A stretch of 64,000 bases of DNA from Hymenobacter actinosclerus (GTDB taxonomy: Bacteria; Bacteroidota; Bacteroidia; Cytophagales; Hymenobacteraceae): positions 1,185,419-1,249,418 of the forward strand of contig NZ_FOHS01000001.1 of assembly GCF_900111515.1 (NCBI RefSeq), in the 5' to 3' direction. Position 1 is the stretch's first letter. Every line of letters starts with the position of its first letter. Shown piece by piece: positions 49,785 through 58,736 of the stretch. Position numbers and translations under genes: made by a program. A model generated the notes under the pieces. It was not told the DNA's origin and ran no database searches. It saw nothing but the letters and a program-made list of their open reading frames with translations.

Positions 49785-50879
49785 TTGCCCGCCTCGCCGA
49801 CCCAAAGCTACGTCCAAACTGCTGCCCGCTCGGCAACCCGGCCGGCCCCGGCCCGGCGGCGCGGGGGCTGGGTAGTGGCGGCCAAGCTGGGTATTACGCT
49901 GCTCACGCTGGGCTTGCTCTGGCATTCGCTGGTGGATAACGAGGCCACGGCCGCCGCGTGGCGGGGGCTGCTGGCCCGCAGCCTGGGCGGCACCGGGCGC
50001 GGGCCGGTGCTGCTGGCGCTGCTGCTGGTACCGCTCAACTGGGGCCTGGAGGCCTGGAAGTGGTGGCGGCTGGCCCGGCACCTGGAGCCCGTCTCGTTCC
50101 GGCGCAGTTTCCGGGCGGTGCTGGTAGGCCTCACGCTGGGCTTCGTGACGCCCAACCGGGTGGGCGACTACGCCGGCCGCATCATGGAGCTCAAAAGCCG
50201 CCGCCTCGATGCGCTGGGGGCCGTATTTCTGGGCCGCTACTGCCAGCTGGTGGCTACGGTGGCGGCCGGTACGCTGGGGCTGCTGTACTTTCTGCTGACC
50301 TTTTACGTGGCCGGCTACCCGGCCGCGCAAACCGGGCTGGTGGTGCTCACGCTGCTGATTAATCTGGCGGTGCTGCTGCCGCTCTACCACTCCGAGCTGC
50401 TGGTAGCGGCCGTGCAGGCCATTAAACCACTGCGGCGCTTTGCTCGCTATTTAGCCGTGATGCCCACCTACCCGGCCCGGCTGCTGACGGATGTGCTGCT
50501 GATTTCGGGCCTGCGCTACCTGGTGTTCGGGGCGCAGTTCGGGTTGCTGCTGCTGGCTTACGGGGTGCAAACGGCGGTGGGCCCGGCGGCGGCGGCGGTG
50601 GCGGGCACCTTCCTGCTCAAGTCGCTGGTGCCCTCGCTCAATGCCCTGGCCGATGTGGGCGTGCGCGAGCTGTCAGCCACCCATTTGTTCGGGCTGCTGG
50701 GCCAGCCGGCGCTGCCGGTGCTCAGCGCCAGCCTGAGTTTGTGGGTGCTCAATATTGCCGTACCCAGCGCCGTGGGACTAATTTTCGTGCTGCGGCTGAA
50801 AGTGCTCCGTAAACGCCGCGCCGTGCCCGCCGCCACCGAAACCGCCCCGGCCCCTGAAGCCCGCCAACCCAGCGTATGA
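49785..50879 (+). CDS. YbhN/UPF0104-type integral membrane protein
   Basis: 364 residues with about eight membrane helices; flippase/synthase-like family (lysylphosphatidylglycerol synthase TM domain, AglD/GtrA-like). PNRVGDYAGRIMELKSRRLDALGAVFLGR and SLVPSLNALADVGVRELS are typical. The start is uncertain: TTG at 49785 begins within a TATTTTG box, and a GTG about 32 codons later is an alternative. The stop overlaps the next gene by 4 bases (ATGA), so the two proteins are coupled. Confidence 0.8.
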   Translation: MPASPTQSYVQTAARSATRPAPARRRGGWVVAAKLGITLLTLGLLWHSLVDNEATAAAWRGLLARSLGGTGRGPVLLALLLVPLNWGLEAWKWWRLARHLEPVSFRRSFRAVLVGLTLGFVTPNRVGDYAGRIMELKSRRLDALGAVFLGRYCQLVATVAAGTLGLLYFLLTFYVAGYPAAQTGLVVLTLLINLAVLLPLYHSELLVAAVQAIKPLRRFARYLAVMPTYPARLLTDVLLISGLRYLVFGAQFGLLLLAYGVQTAVGPAAAAVAGTFLLKSLVPSLNALADVGVRELSATHLFGLLGQPALPVLSASLSLWVLNIAVPSAVGLIFVLRLKVLRKRRAVPAATETAPAPEARQPSV

Positions 50880-52060
50880 GTAACGCCTGGAGCCTGTTGC
50901 TGCTGGCGTTTCCGGCTCTGTACGCGGGCCAGATGCTGCGCCTGCGCCGCGCCTGGCAGCAGCTGCCGGTGCCCGAGCTGCCGCCGATGCCCGAACCTGC
51001 AGCCGGCGCCATTTTGCCCGCCGCGGCTTCCAGCACGCCACGCTTTTCCGTGCTCGTGGCCGCCCGCAACGAAGCCGCCAACCTGCCGCTGCTGCTTGCC
51101 GATCTGGCCCAGCAGCACCTGCCGGCCCAGGAGTTCGAGGTTATCATCACCGACGACCACTCGACCGACGACACCGCCGCGCTGCTGATGGCCGCGGCCG
51201 AAACTACCCCTTTCCGCCTGCGGGTAGTGAAGCTGGCCGAAACGCCGGCCGCGGGCGTGGGCAAGAAAGCGGCCCTGCAAGCGGCCCTGGCGCACGCCCG
51301 CGCCCCCTGGCTGGTGTGCACCGACGCCGACTGCCGCGTGGGTCCCGACTGGCTGCGAGCCTACGCCGCCCTGCTCGATGCGGCCGGCCCCGAAGTGCAT
51401 TTAGTGAGCGGGCCGGTGCTGCTGACGGGGCCGGACACGCTGTTGCAAAACCTGTCGGGGCTGGAGTTTGCGGGGCTGGTGGGCACGGGCGCGGCGGGCA
51501 TTGCGGCCGGTACGCCCACCATGTGCAACGGGGCCAACCTGGCCTACCGCCGCACCGCGTTTGAGGCCGTGGCCGGCTACGCGGGCAACGCCCACCTGCC
51601 CAGCGGCGACGATGAGTTCCTGCTCCACAAGCTCCATGCGGCCTTTCCGGGTAGCATCCGGTTTCTCAGGCACCCCGCCGCGCTGGTGCGCACGGCCGGC
51701 CCGCCCACGCTGGCGGCCCTGCTGCGGCAGCGGGTGCGCTGGGCCAGTAAGTGGCGGCACTATCAGCACCCGCCCTCGCAGCGGCTGGCGGTGCTGGTAC
51801 TGCTGGCCAATTTAGCCCCGGCAGCCGGCCTGGTGGGCGCGTTCTGGCTGCCCGCGCTACTGCCCTGGGCGGCTGCCGGCCTGGGCCTCAAGCTGGCCGC
51901 CGACGGCTGGTTTCTGGACCCCGTGCTGCGGTTTCTGGGTCGGCGCCGCTGGCTGCTGCTGGTGCCGCTGTTGCAGCTGGCCTATGCGCCCTACGCCCTG
52001 TTGGTAGGCTTGGCGGGGCTGCGCGGCGGCTACGAGTGGAAGGGCAGAAGGGCCGGGTAG
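50876..52060 (+). CDS. Family 2 glycosyltransferase with membrane anchors
   Basis: 394 residues. N-terminal helix (about 5-22); GT-A domain with FSVLVAARNEAANLPLLLADL, DDHSTDDT, the CTDADC acidic motif, SGDDEFLLHKL and QRVRWASKW (Q/RxxRW); then three C-terminal membrane helices (about 305-380). This layout is that of membrane polymerising or chain-adding enzymes (cellulose- or hyaluronan-synthase-like). Substrate unknown. Coupled to the YbhN-like protein by a 4-base overlap. Confidence 0.88.
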   Translation: MSNAWSLLLLAFPALYAGQMLRLRRAWQQLPVPELPPMPEPAAGAILPAAASSTPRFSVLVAARNEAANLPLLLADLAQQHLPAQEFEVIITDDHSTDDTAALLMAAAETTPFRLRVVKLAETPAAGVGKKAALQAALAHARAPWLVCTDADCRVGPDWLRAYAALLDAAGPEVHLVSGPVLLTGPDTLLQNLSGLEFAGLVGTGAAGIAAGTPTMCNGANLAYRRTAFEAVAGYAGNAHLPSGDDEFLLHKLHAAFPGSIRFLRHPAALVRTAGPPTLAALLRQRVRWASKWRHYQHPPSQRLAVLVLLANLAPAAGLVGAFWLPALLPWAAAGLGLKLAADGWFLDPVLRFLGRRRWLLLVPLLQLAYAPYALLVGLAGLRGGYEWKGRRAG

Positions 52061-52083
52061 GAGGGCTGTGGCAATGGCTGTGA

Positions 52084-52172
52084 CACGGACTTTAGTCCGT
52101 AGCCCGATTGCCCGCTTGACAACTGGGAGTTGGATACCGATTGGCCAGTCGGGCTACGGACTAAAGTCCGTG
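52084..52172. repeat. Palindromic element with CACGGACTTTAGTCCGTAGC arms
   Basis: 52084-52106 (CACGGACTTTAGTCCGTAGC plus CCG) is the exact reverse complement of 52150-52172. The arm itself contains the smaller palindrome GGACTTTAGTCC. The remaining 43 bases of the centre are partly complementary. Confidence 0.85.
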
Positions 52173-52269
52173 CCGCAGCTGCGCTGCCACCGGGATAAAC
52201 CTTGAAAATTGCTTGCTTTTGCGGCATTTGGGGGCGTACTTTCTAGCGTGTTCCAACCTCCCTGTCAAG

Positions 52270-52791
52270 ATGAGTAAGAACCTGTTGGAAATCGCAATGC
52301 CCGCCAGTTTGCTGGTAGTAGCCGGTGCCATTGGGGGCTGTCTGTTGCTGCTGGGCGGTGAGCTTACCAGATTTCCACCTGATGAGTTGGTTAACGAATC
52401 TACATGTAGCGGAATGGGAGTAGCGGATTCAAGCCAAGCAACCTCTTCTGGTGCCCAAACACTTGTTGTTTCAGAGGTTGACCCCGCCGCTATTGCCGCC
52501 GGCGACGCGCTGTTCAAAGGCAACTGTGCCCAGTGCCACGCCTTGCATGACGTGGTAGTAGGTCCCGCGCTGGCCGGTATCGGCCAACGCCGCCCAAGGG
52601 CCTGGACCGTTTCCTGGGTGAAAAACTCCTCCAAGCTGGTGGCCAGCGGCGACGAGTACGCGGTGAAAATCTTTCATCAGTACCAAAAGCAGCAGATGCC
52701 CAGCTTCCAGCTTTCCAACGAGGAAATCAACCAGATTATCGACTATGTGGAGTCCGAGCAGTGGCGGGGTATGGTGTCGGTAGTTGATTGA
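52270..52791 (+). CDS. Membrane-anchored class I cytochrome c
   Basis: 173 residues: N-terminal helix (about 9-30), a Ser/Thr-rich linker, then one c-type heme motif CAQCH (about residue 86) and the axial Met in QQMPSF (about 143). The motif GPALAGIGQRRP and a terminal NQIIDYVES helix complete the fold. Electron carrier in the periplasm. The start at 52270 (MSKNLLEIAMP) is preferred over an ATG at 52213. Partner oxidase genes are not in the window. Confidence 0.88.
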   Translation: MSKNLLEIAMPASLLVVAGAIGGCLLLLGGELTRFPPDELVNESTCSGMGVADSSQATSSGAQTLVVSEVDPAAIAAGDALFKGNCAQCHALHDVVVGPALAGIGQRRPRAWTVSWVKNSSKLVASGDEYAVKIFHQYQKQQMPSFQLSNEEINQIIDYVESEQWRGMVSVVD

Positions 52792-52795
52792 ACGG

Positions 52796-52834
52796 CTCCG
52801 CGCTCCTCTGCGAAAACCTCCGCGCTCCTCTGCG
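52796..52834. repeat. Direct repeat CTCCGCGCTCCTCTGCG x2
   Basis: Two identical 17-base copies (52796-52812, 52818-52834) separated by 5 bases, followed by similar GGGAAACCTCCC. Confidence 0.8.
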
Positions 52835-52854
52835 GGAAACCTCCCCCGAACATC

Positions 52855-52862
52855 TACCTTTG
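52855..52862 (+). promoter_or_regulatory. Bacteroidota -7 box TACCTTTG
   Basis: Exact TAnnTTTG, 23 bases before the GTG start at 52886. No clear -33 TTG partner. Confidence 0.45.
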
Positions 52863-52885
52863 CTTAACATACCCTACCGAAACCC

Positions 52886-53143
52886 GTGACCGACGCCGAA
52901 TTTGATGTTCTCGACGAGCTGTACTTCGTCACGCCCTTCGCCGAGCTGCTGAAAAAAACCGGCCTGCCGCGCCCCGAACTCGTGGAAACCCTGCGCCGGC
53001 TGATGGACGTGGGCTACGTGCGCAGCTTCTGGCCCGACCCCGACACGGAGCTGGCCTACGAGGAAAGCTCGTTCGGGGCCCTGGTGGGCGACTGCCAGTT
53101 CCTGGCCTCCAAAGAAGGACTGCTGCAACACAACACCCGCTAA
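52886..53143 (+). CDS. Hypothetical 85-residue winged-helix-like protein
   Basis: GTG start; sequence TDAEFDVLDELYFVTPFAELLKKTGL ... LVETLRRLMDVGYVRSFWP suggests a winged-helix-like small domain, but no DNA-binding claim can be made. Its stop overlaps the next ATG (TAATG at 53141-53145), so it is coupled to the ABC permease gene and may be an accessory or regulator of it. Confidence 0.65.
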   Translation: MTDAEFDVLDELYFVTPFAELLKKTGLPRPELVETLRRLMDVGYVRSFWPDPDTELAYEESSFGALVGDCQFLASKEGLLQHNTR

Positions 53144-54324
53144 TGGCCGCTGTTGCCGCTGCTGCTCCGGTTGCCGCGCCGGCCGTGGCCCGCTCGCCGG
53201 GCTACTACGTGCGCCAGCGCCTGCTGCGCAACCTGCCGGCCATGCTCGGGCTGGGCTTTATCGTGCTCTGTACCCTGGTGGCCGTGCTGGGCTACTGGGT
53301 GCTGCCCGACAACTCGCCCTCGGCCAACAACGGCCTAGTACAGCTCCAGAAAGAAGCCCCCGGTTTCCGGGCCACCATCCTGCGCCTGCCCCGGCCCGAC
53401 GCGGTGCGCGACGCGGCCGATAACCCGCTGCGCACCTGGTGGCAGGGCCGCGCGCCGCGCTTCCGCGAGGTGGCCATCGGCAGCTACCAGATTGTGGGCG
53501 ACTCGCTCATCACCCAGCCCTATCAAAACCACTCGGCCCTGGCCGACCAGCGCCAGGCCTACGCCCTGCGCGAGGTAGCCGGCCAAACCGGTTCGGCCGC
53601 CGAGCTGGCCCCGCTGGCCCGCCGCAACATCATCGAACGCACCTACTGGCTGGGCACCGACAAGGCCGGCCGCGACGAGCTGAGCCGGCTGCTGCTGGGC
53701 ACCCGCATCAGCCTGGGCATCGGGCTGGTGGCGGTGCTGATTTCGGTGCTGCTGGGCATGCTGGTGGGCGCCGTAGCCGGCTACGTGGGTGGCTGGCTCG
53801 ACAGTTTGCTGCTGGGCCTGATGACGGTGGTGTGGAGCATTCCGGGCATTATGCTGGTTATTGCCATTTCGCTGGCCCTGGATAGCAAGGGCGTCTGGAC
53901 CTCGTTTGTGGCCGTGGGCCTGACCATGTGGGTGGATGTTGCCCGCGTGGTGCGGGGGCAGATGCTGAGCTTGCGCTCGGCGACATTCGTGGAAGCCGGC
54001 CGGGTGCTGGGCCTGCCCCAAAGCCGCCTGATTGCCCACCACCTGCTGCCCAACATGACCGGCCCGCTGATTGTGCTGGCCACGAGTAATTTTGCGGCGG
54101 CCATTTTGCTCGAAGCTGGCCTGAGTTTCTTAGGTTTGGGCGTGCAGCCGCCGGCGCCGTCGTGGGGCCTGATGGTAAACGAGGGTTTCCAGCTGCTGGG
54201 CACCCGCGCCGGCCTGTGGCTCACGCTGCTGCCGGGCCTGGCCATCAGCCTGCTGGTGCTCAGCTTCAACCTGCTCGGCAACGGCCTGCGCGACGCCTAC
54301 GACCCCAAAACGCCTTTGGCGTGA
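53143..54324 (+). CDS. OppC/DppC-type ABC transporter permease
   Basis: 393 residues. One N-terminal helix (about 26-50), a large periplasmic loop (about 55-175), then five helices with the permease signature EAGRVLGLPQSRLIAHHLLPN (EAA motif) and LGTDKAGRDELSRLLLGTRISL, characteristic of oligopeptide/dipeptide transporter OppC subunits. The ATPase, OppB partner and binding protein are not adjacent, so it must assemble with subunits encoded elsewhere. Confidence 0.9.
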   Translation: MAAVAAAAPVAAPAVARSPGYYVRQRLLRNLPAMLGLGFIVLCTLVAVLGYWVLPDNSPSANNGLVQLQKEAPGFRATILRLPRPDAVRDAADNPLRTWWQGRAPRFREVAIGSYQIVGDSLITQPYQNHSALADQRQAYALREVAGQTGSAAELAPLARRNIIERTYWLGTDKAGRDELSRLLLGTRISLGIGLVAVLISVLLGMLVGAVAGYVGGWLDSLLLGLMTVVWSIPGIMLVIAISLALDSKGVWTSFVAVGLTMWVDVARVVRGQMLSLRSATFVEAGRVLGLPQSRLIAHHLLPNMTGPLIVLATSNFAAAILLEAGLSFLGLGVQPPAPSWGLMVNEGFQLLGTRAGLWLTLLPGLAISLLVLSFNLLGNGLRDAYDPKTPLA

Positions 54325-54523
54325 GGTGAGCTGGTGAGTTTGACGTTTCGGGGGCCTGCTTGCGCTGATTGCGCTACTTGCGCAGGTTGCGCGGACGGCC
54401 CTGGTGCATGTCAAACTACAAATTACCCCGCGCCACCCACTCCATCCGCCTAAGCCGCCCCGTAAGGCCCCTCGAACATCAAACTCACTAGTTCACCAGT
54501 TCACCAGCTCACTATCTCACCTT

Positions 54524-55759
54524 ATGCCCAATACTACCCCCGAAAAAAAGTTGTTCCTGAAAGAGCGGGAGTTGGGTGCGCTGCTGGAAATCACCCAGGC
54601 CATCAACCAGGACCATACCGAGGCCGCGCTGTACCGGATTTTCCAGTTCACGCTGCTCGGCCAGCTCAACATCCGCCGGCTAGTGCTGTATGTGCTCGAA
54701 GAAGGCAGCTGGCAGTGCATGACCTGTTTTGGTACCGGCCAGGTCGATTTCCGGCAGGTAGAGCTGCCGTCGCTCATCACCGATGCCTGCACCAACGCCT
54801 CCTCCCGGCTGGATGAGATTGCGGGCCTGGATGAAGTGTGGGCCAACCTCGAAGTGGTGATTCCGGTGGTGCGCAACGGGCAGGTGCTGGCCTACGTGCT
54901 CATTGGCAACGTGCACGACGACTACGCCGGCGAGGAAGCGCTCAAGTTTCTGCAGACGCTGAGCAACATTCTGGTTGGCGCCATCGAAAACCGCCGGCTG
55001 GTGCGGCAGCGGGTGGCTTCGGCGGCTATGCGCAAGGAAATTGAAATTGCCCGCGAAGTGCAGAGTATGCTGTTTCCGCAGCGCCTGCCCAACGATGCCC
55101 ACCTGGCCGTACACGCCAGCTACGTGCCCCACACGGCCGTGGGCGGCGACTACTACGACGTGGTGGAACTCGACGCCAACCGGCTGCTGCTGTGCGTGGC
55201 CGATGTGTCGGGCAAGGGCGTGGCGGCGTCGTTGCTGATGTCCAACTTCCAGGCCGGCCTGCGCACCCTGCTGCGCCAGCAGGTCGATCTGGCCACGGTG
55301 GTGCACGAGCTCAACCACCTCATCTTCCGCAATGCCGGCGGCGACAAGTTCATCACCGTGTTCTTCGGCCTCTACGACCGCACTACCCGCGAGCTGCACT
55401 ATGTAAACGCCGGCCACAACGACCCGCTGCTGCTGCTCGACGGCGGCGGTGCCAGCCAGCCCCTCAAAGACGGCACCATTATGCTCGGCGTGATGGACGA
55501 GCTGCCCATGCTCAACGTGGGCCACCTCCTGGTGCCGCCCCACAGCCTGCTGCTCACCTACACCGACGGCCTGACCGAAGTGTTCGACGCCGAGCAGAAC
55601 GAGTTCGGCGAGGATGGCGTGCTGGGCGTGCTGCGCCAGAACCGCTACGCCCCCCTGGCCACCGTCCACACCGAGCTGCTGCGCGAAATCACCGCCTTCG
55701 ACCAAACCGGCGCCGGCTTCGCCGACGATGTAACTATCTTAAGTTGCCGGTTTAAGTAG
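54524..55759 (+). CDS. GAF-SpoIIE (PP2C-type) serine phosphatase
   Basis: 411 residues from the ATG at 54524. GAF-like sensor (about 20-170), then a PP2C/SpoIIE phosphatase domain (about 185-410): VGGDYYDVVELD, CVADVSGKGVAAS, YVNAGHNDPLLLL, LLTYTDGLTEVFD and FADDVTILSC carry the metal-binding Asp residues. Such proteins act on anti-sigma antagonists or other Ser/Thr-phosphorylated partners; no partner kinase is adjacent. An upstream ATG (54404) would add a low-complexity stretch through GTTCACCA-type repeats and is rejected. Confidence 0.88.
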   Translation: MPNTTPEKKLFLKERELGALLEITQAINQDHTEAALYRIFQFTLLGQLNIRRLVLYVLEEGSWQCMTCFGTGQVDFRQVELPSLITDACTNASSRLDEIAGLDEVWANLEVVIPVVRNGQVLAYVLIGNVHDDYAGEEALKFLQTLSNILVGAIENRRLVRQRVASAAMRKEIEIAREVQSMLFPQRLPNDAHLAVHASYVPHTAVGGDYYDVVELDANRLLLCVADVSGKGVAASLLMSNFQAGLRTLLRQQVDLATVVHELNHLIFRNAGGDKFITVFFGLYDRTTRELHYVNAGHNDPLLLLDGGGASQPLKDGTIMLGVMDELPMLNVGHLLVPPHSLLLTYTDGLTEVFDAEQNEFGEDGVLGVLRQNRYAPLATVHTELLREITAFDQTGAGFADDVTILSCRFK

Positions 55760-55822
55760 GAGGGGGAGAGGTAAGAAGTGAGAAGTTAAACAGGGTACGG
55801 AAGTCGAGAATAAGAAAAACGT

Positions 55823-55877
55823 GTCATTCTGAGCAGGTGGCGCACCCTGGCTCTATGCGCCACCTGCTCAGAATGAC
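55823..55877. repeat. Palindromic element with perfect 22-bp arms (GTCATTCTGAGC type)
   Basis: 55823-55844 (GTCATTCTGAGCAGGTGGCG CA) pairs exactly with 55856-55877 around an 11-base loop. The surrounding AGAAGTGAGAAGTT and the downstream ACTTCTCACTTC array extend the symmetry. Confidence 0.9.
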
Positions 55878-55908
55878 GCCCTTTTTACTGCCCGTCTTTC
55901 GTACTGTT

Positions 55909-55941
55909 TCTCACTTCTCACTTCTCACTTCTCACTTCTCA
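55909..55941. repeat. (TCTCACT)4 heptamer array across the waaL-like stop codon
   Basis: Four exact copies plus a partial. The minus-strand gene's stop codon (55925-55927) and last residues (RSEK) are encoded by it, so copy-number change would alter the C-terminus. Confidence 0.85.
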
Positions 55942-57397
55942 GCCTTTCCTCCCGTATCCAGGTGCCAATGCGCACGAGCATGGCGAGGTTGATGAAGAAA
56001 AAGGAGCCAATTTTGTCGACTTCCACCAACTCGTTGAGCAGCAGGTGGAAGGTGATAATAACGAAGCTCAGACCGCAGGCCAGCAGCACGGCGCGGTACT
56101 CGGAGCCGGGCGTGGTGCGGTGGTAAAGGGTTTCGATGGTTATGAGCGTGGCCCCGATCAGGGTGATGAACAGCAGCATGCCGGGAAAGCCCTGTTCGGC
56201 CAGCACTAGCAGAAAGTAGTTGTGGGTAGTCGACTTCTCCGGATTGTCGCTCACGTAAGTACGGAAGCTGCGCACCGTGTAGCGCTTGTATTCGGGGTAA
56301 AACGTGTTGGGGCCGCTGCCCACAAGGGGCTTGTCGGCGGCCATGCGGGCGGCGGCTACCCAGCGGTACACCCGCTCCATGCCCGACACGTCTTCGAGCT
56401 TGTACGTCGCCTCCAGGTGCTTTTCGAAGTTCTCGCCATTGAAAACGGTCTTCTCGAAATCGGGGGCGTAGAGCATGTAGTTGTTCTGGCTCATGAAGTA
56501 GCCCGCCCCGGCCAGCGCCGCCACCAGCACGCCTACCAGTAGCAGGCGCGTCTGGCGCAGCCGCATTACGCCGTAAAACAGGGCCGCGGCGGGCAGGCTC
56601 AGTACCGAGGCCCGGGTGTAGGAGAGCAGCAGGCCCACCAGCAACAGTCCCAGCGCCGCGCCCCACCACCAGCGCCCGGCCGCGCCTGCCCGGCCGCGCC
56701 AGCGGTAAAAAACGAAGGGTAGCAGTAGCGCCAGTACGCTAGCATAAATGACGTGGTTGCGGTAGAAATCATGCACCGCCCACTGCGTAGCGTCGAAGGC
56801 AAAGCCTTTGCTGGCGTGCTTGAGCAGCACGACCACCGTAGTAATGGCCGCGCCGGCTGTATACAGGGCGGCTATGCGCCAGAGGTCGGCGGGGCGGCGT
56901 AGCAGCAGCAGTGTGCCCAGCACGAAGGGCGTCAGGTACCAGCTTTTGGCCAGCAGGTACTTGATGGACTTGGTACTATCGACCGAGAAAAAAGCCGACA
57001 CCACGGCCCACAGCAGCGTGAGGGCCAGAATGACGAGTAGTGGGTGGGTTAGTTCGCGGGGGGGCAGGCGGTGGCGGCGCATGAGCAGGCTGGCGCCGAT
57101 GCAGCCGCTGAGCACGAGCATAAGCGGCTCGGAGGGCACGTCGAGGCTGAAGCTGCCGCCGAGAGATATTTCGCGCGAGAAGGGCAGAGTCAGGAAAAAC
57201 AGCCCGTACACCAACCGCCAGTCGATCAGCACCACTGCCAGGCCCAGGGCGGCCAGGGCGGGCAGCAGCGGCAGCGGCGAGGCCAGCAGTCCGGCCACGG
57301 TGCCACCCAACAGCAGCAGCCCCATCAGGGCTACGAACAGCCGCTGGGCCGGGTCGGAGGGCAGCCAGCGGAGCAGGGCCTGCGCCGCGCCGCTCAC
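55925..57397 (-). CDS. O-antigen ligase/polymerase-family membrane protein
   Basis: 490 residues with about 11-12 membrane helices and one large periplasmic loop (about 295-375) containing NNYMLYAPDFEKTVF, RVYRWVAAARMAADKPLVGSGPNTF and THNYFLLVLAEQGFPG. That loop layout, with the conserved Arg/His of WaaL/Wzy (PF04932), marks an O-antigen ligase or polymerase. The ATG overlaps the wzz-like stop by 4 bases. Its C-terminus lies in a TCTCACT array. Confidence 0.88.
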   Translation of the reverse strand: MSGAAQALLRWLPSDPAQRLFVALMGLLLLGGTVAGLLASPLPLLPALAALGLAVVLIDWRLVYGLFFLTLPFSREISLGGSFSLDVPSEPLMLVLSGCIGASLLMRRHRLPPRELTHPLLVILALTLLWAVVSAFFSVDSTKSIKYLLAKSWYLTPFVLGTLLLLRRPADLWRIAALYTAGAAITTVVVLLKHASKGFAFDATQWAVHDFYRNHVIYASVLALLLPFVFYRWRGRAGAAGRWWWGAALGLLLVGLLLSYTRASVLSLPAAALFYGVMRLRQTRLLLVGVLVAALAGAGYFMSQNNYMLYAPDFEKTVFNGENFEKHLEATYKLEDVSGMERVYRWVAAARMAADKPLVGSGPNTFYPEYKRYTVRSFRTYVSDNPEKSTTHNYFLLVLAEQGFPGMLLFITLIGATLITIETLYHRTTPGSEYRAVLLACGLSFVIITFHLLLNELVEVDKIGSFFFINLAMLVRIGTWIREERLRSEK

Positions 57398-58497
57398 GAG
57401 CCCGCCGCTACGGCCGGCTCGGCGGCGCCGTCCTGCCGCAAGCCGCGCCGGCTGCGCTGGTAGAGTTCGAGCAGCGTAATGAGCACCACCGATACGGCCA
57501 GCGTCACGATTACCGAGCCTACCACAATCAGCCAGCGCACAGGCTTGCTCTTGCGGGTGGCGGGGTAGGCTTTCTGTACCAAATAGAGGGATGAAATCTT
57601 GCCCCGCAGCGTCAGGTCAGCCGTTTCGTAGTCGCCGCGGGCCTTCACCAGCCGCTCCTGCAGGTCTTCGAGCCGCGCCTGAAACAGGTTCATCGAGTCG
57701 TTGCCCTGCACGAAGCGCTCGAGGTTGATGGTATTGGTGCCACCGGGACCGGTGAGGCCCTGCAGCGCCCGGCGGGCCCCGGCGGCCTGGGCGGCGTTGC
57801 CGCTGCCCTCGGCCTGGCGGAGCTTGCTTTCAAGCGTAATCACCTCGCGGGCCATGTAGCGGCCCTGCTCCTCGATGCCATAGATGCCGTAGCGGCGCCG
57901 GGCCCGCACCAGTTGCCGGCGGCTCTGCTCGAACTCGTTCTGCAGAAAATCGAACCGCAGCTTGTAGAGGCCCAGTACGTTGCGGCGGTTTTCGAGCGTG
58001 AGCTGCTGGTTTATCGAGTCGATGACCTGCACCAGCCGGTTGGCCATGCGGGCGGCCAGTTCCTTGTCTTTGTCTTCAAACGTCAGCTCAATGGCGTCGC
58101 GCTCGTTATGGACGATGCTCAGGTTGGAGTTGAATTGGTAGAGCACCGCGTTTTCGGACGCGTCGTCGCCCGGCGCGCCAGCCTCGTAGTGCTTGTAGAG
58201 GTCGAACTCTTTAATCAGCAGCTCGGCCGCCGGCTGCGACTGGCCGATGGTGATGATGCGGTCCAGGTCTTCGGAGCGGCCGCCCAACTCCAGCTTGCCG
58301 CCGTCCACGAGGCGGTCGGGGTCGGTGCTTTCGGGGTTGGTAGGAAAGAACACGGCCGTCGAGCGGTAGATGTTGGGCAGCAGCAATGCCACGACCGTAC
58401 TCAGCAAAGCGGCCAGTACCACGGCGGCCAGCACTAGTTTTTTCCACCGGTTGATAACGGGCCACAGGCCCAGCAGCGAATAAGAAGATTCTGCCAT
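57394..58497 (-). CDS. Wzz/GNVR-type polysaccharide chain-length protein
   Basis: 367 residues from the ATG at 58497 (MAESSYSLLGLWPVINRWKK); earlier ATGs would include non-coding sequence. Membrane helix at about 19-41, a periplasmic part with long coiled-coil (about 135-310), and a second helix near the C-terminus (about 325-350) preceded by KAYPATRKSKPVRW, the Wzz proline-rich motif. Lacks a cytoplasmic BY-kinase domain. Controls O-antigen or exopolysaccharide length and is translationally coupled to the ligase/polymerase. Confidence 0.88.
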   Translation of the reverse strand: MAESSYSLLGLWPVINRWKKLVLAAVVLAALLSTVVALLLPNIYRSTAVFFPTNPESTDPDRLVDGGKLELGGRSEDLDRIITIGQSQPAAELLIKEFDLYKHYEAGAPGDDASENAVLYQFNSNLSIVHNERDAIELTFEDKDKELAARMANRLVQVIDSINQQLTLENRRNVLGLYKLRFDFLQNEFEQSRRQLVRARRRYGIYGIEEQGRYMAREVITLESKLRQAEGSGNAAQAAGARRALQGLTGPGGTNTINLERFVQGNDSMNLFQARLEDLQERLVKARGDYETADLTLRGKISSLYLVQKAYPATRKSKPVRWLIVVGSVIVTLAVSVVLITLLELYQRSRRGLRQDGAAEPAVAAGS

Positions 58498-58618
58498 AAA
58501 TAGAGTAGACCGCGCCTCCGGAAAGTGAAGGTGAAGAAGGCTAACGGCTGGCAAAGATAGCGGAAAAAGGTCGCCACTACCTTCTAATAGTGCCTCCCGA
58601 AGCCTACTGGCTTTTGCG

Positions 58619-58626
58619 TACTTTTG
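58619..58626 (+). promoter_or_regulatory. Bacteroidota -7 box TACTTTTG
   Basis: Exact TAnnTTTG in the 239-base gap between the divergent Wzz-like and flippase genes, about 110 bases before the flippase start. No clear -33 TTG at the right distance. Confidence 0.4.
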
Positions 58627-58736
58627 CGCCCCACTGCCGCCTGCCCGGGGCAACCAGCCCCGGGCAGGCGGCTCCTATTAGTCCTGCTTAGCTTCCTTCG
58701 CGCATCAAACGCTTCTTCGGCAATATCGGCTTCGTC

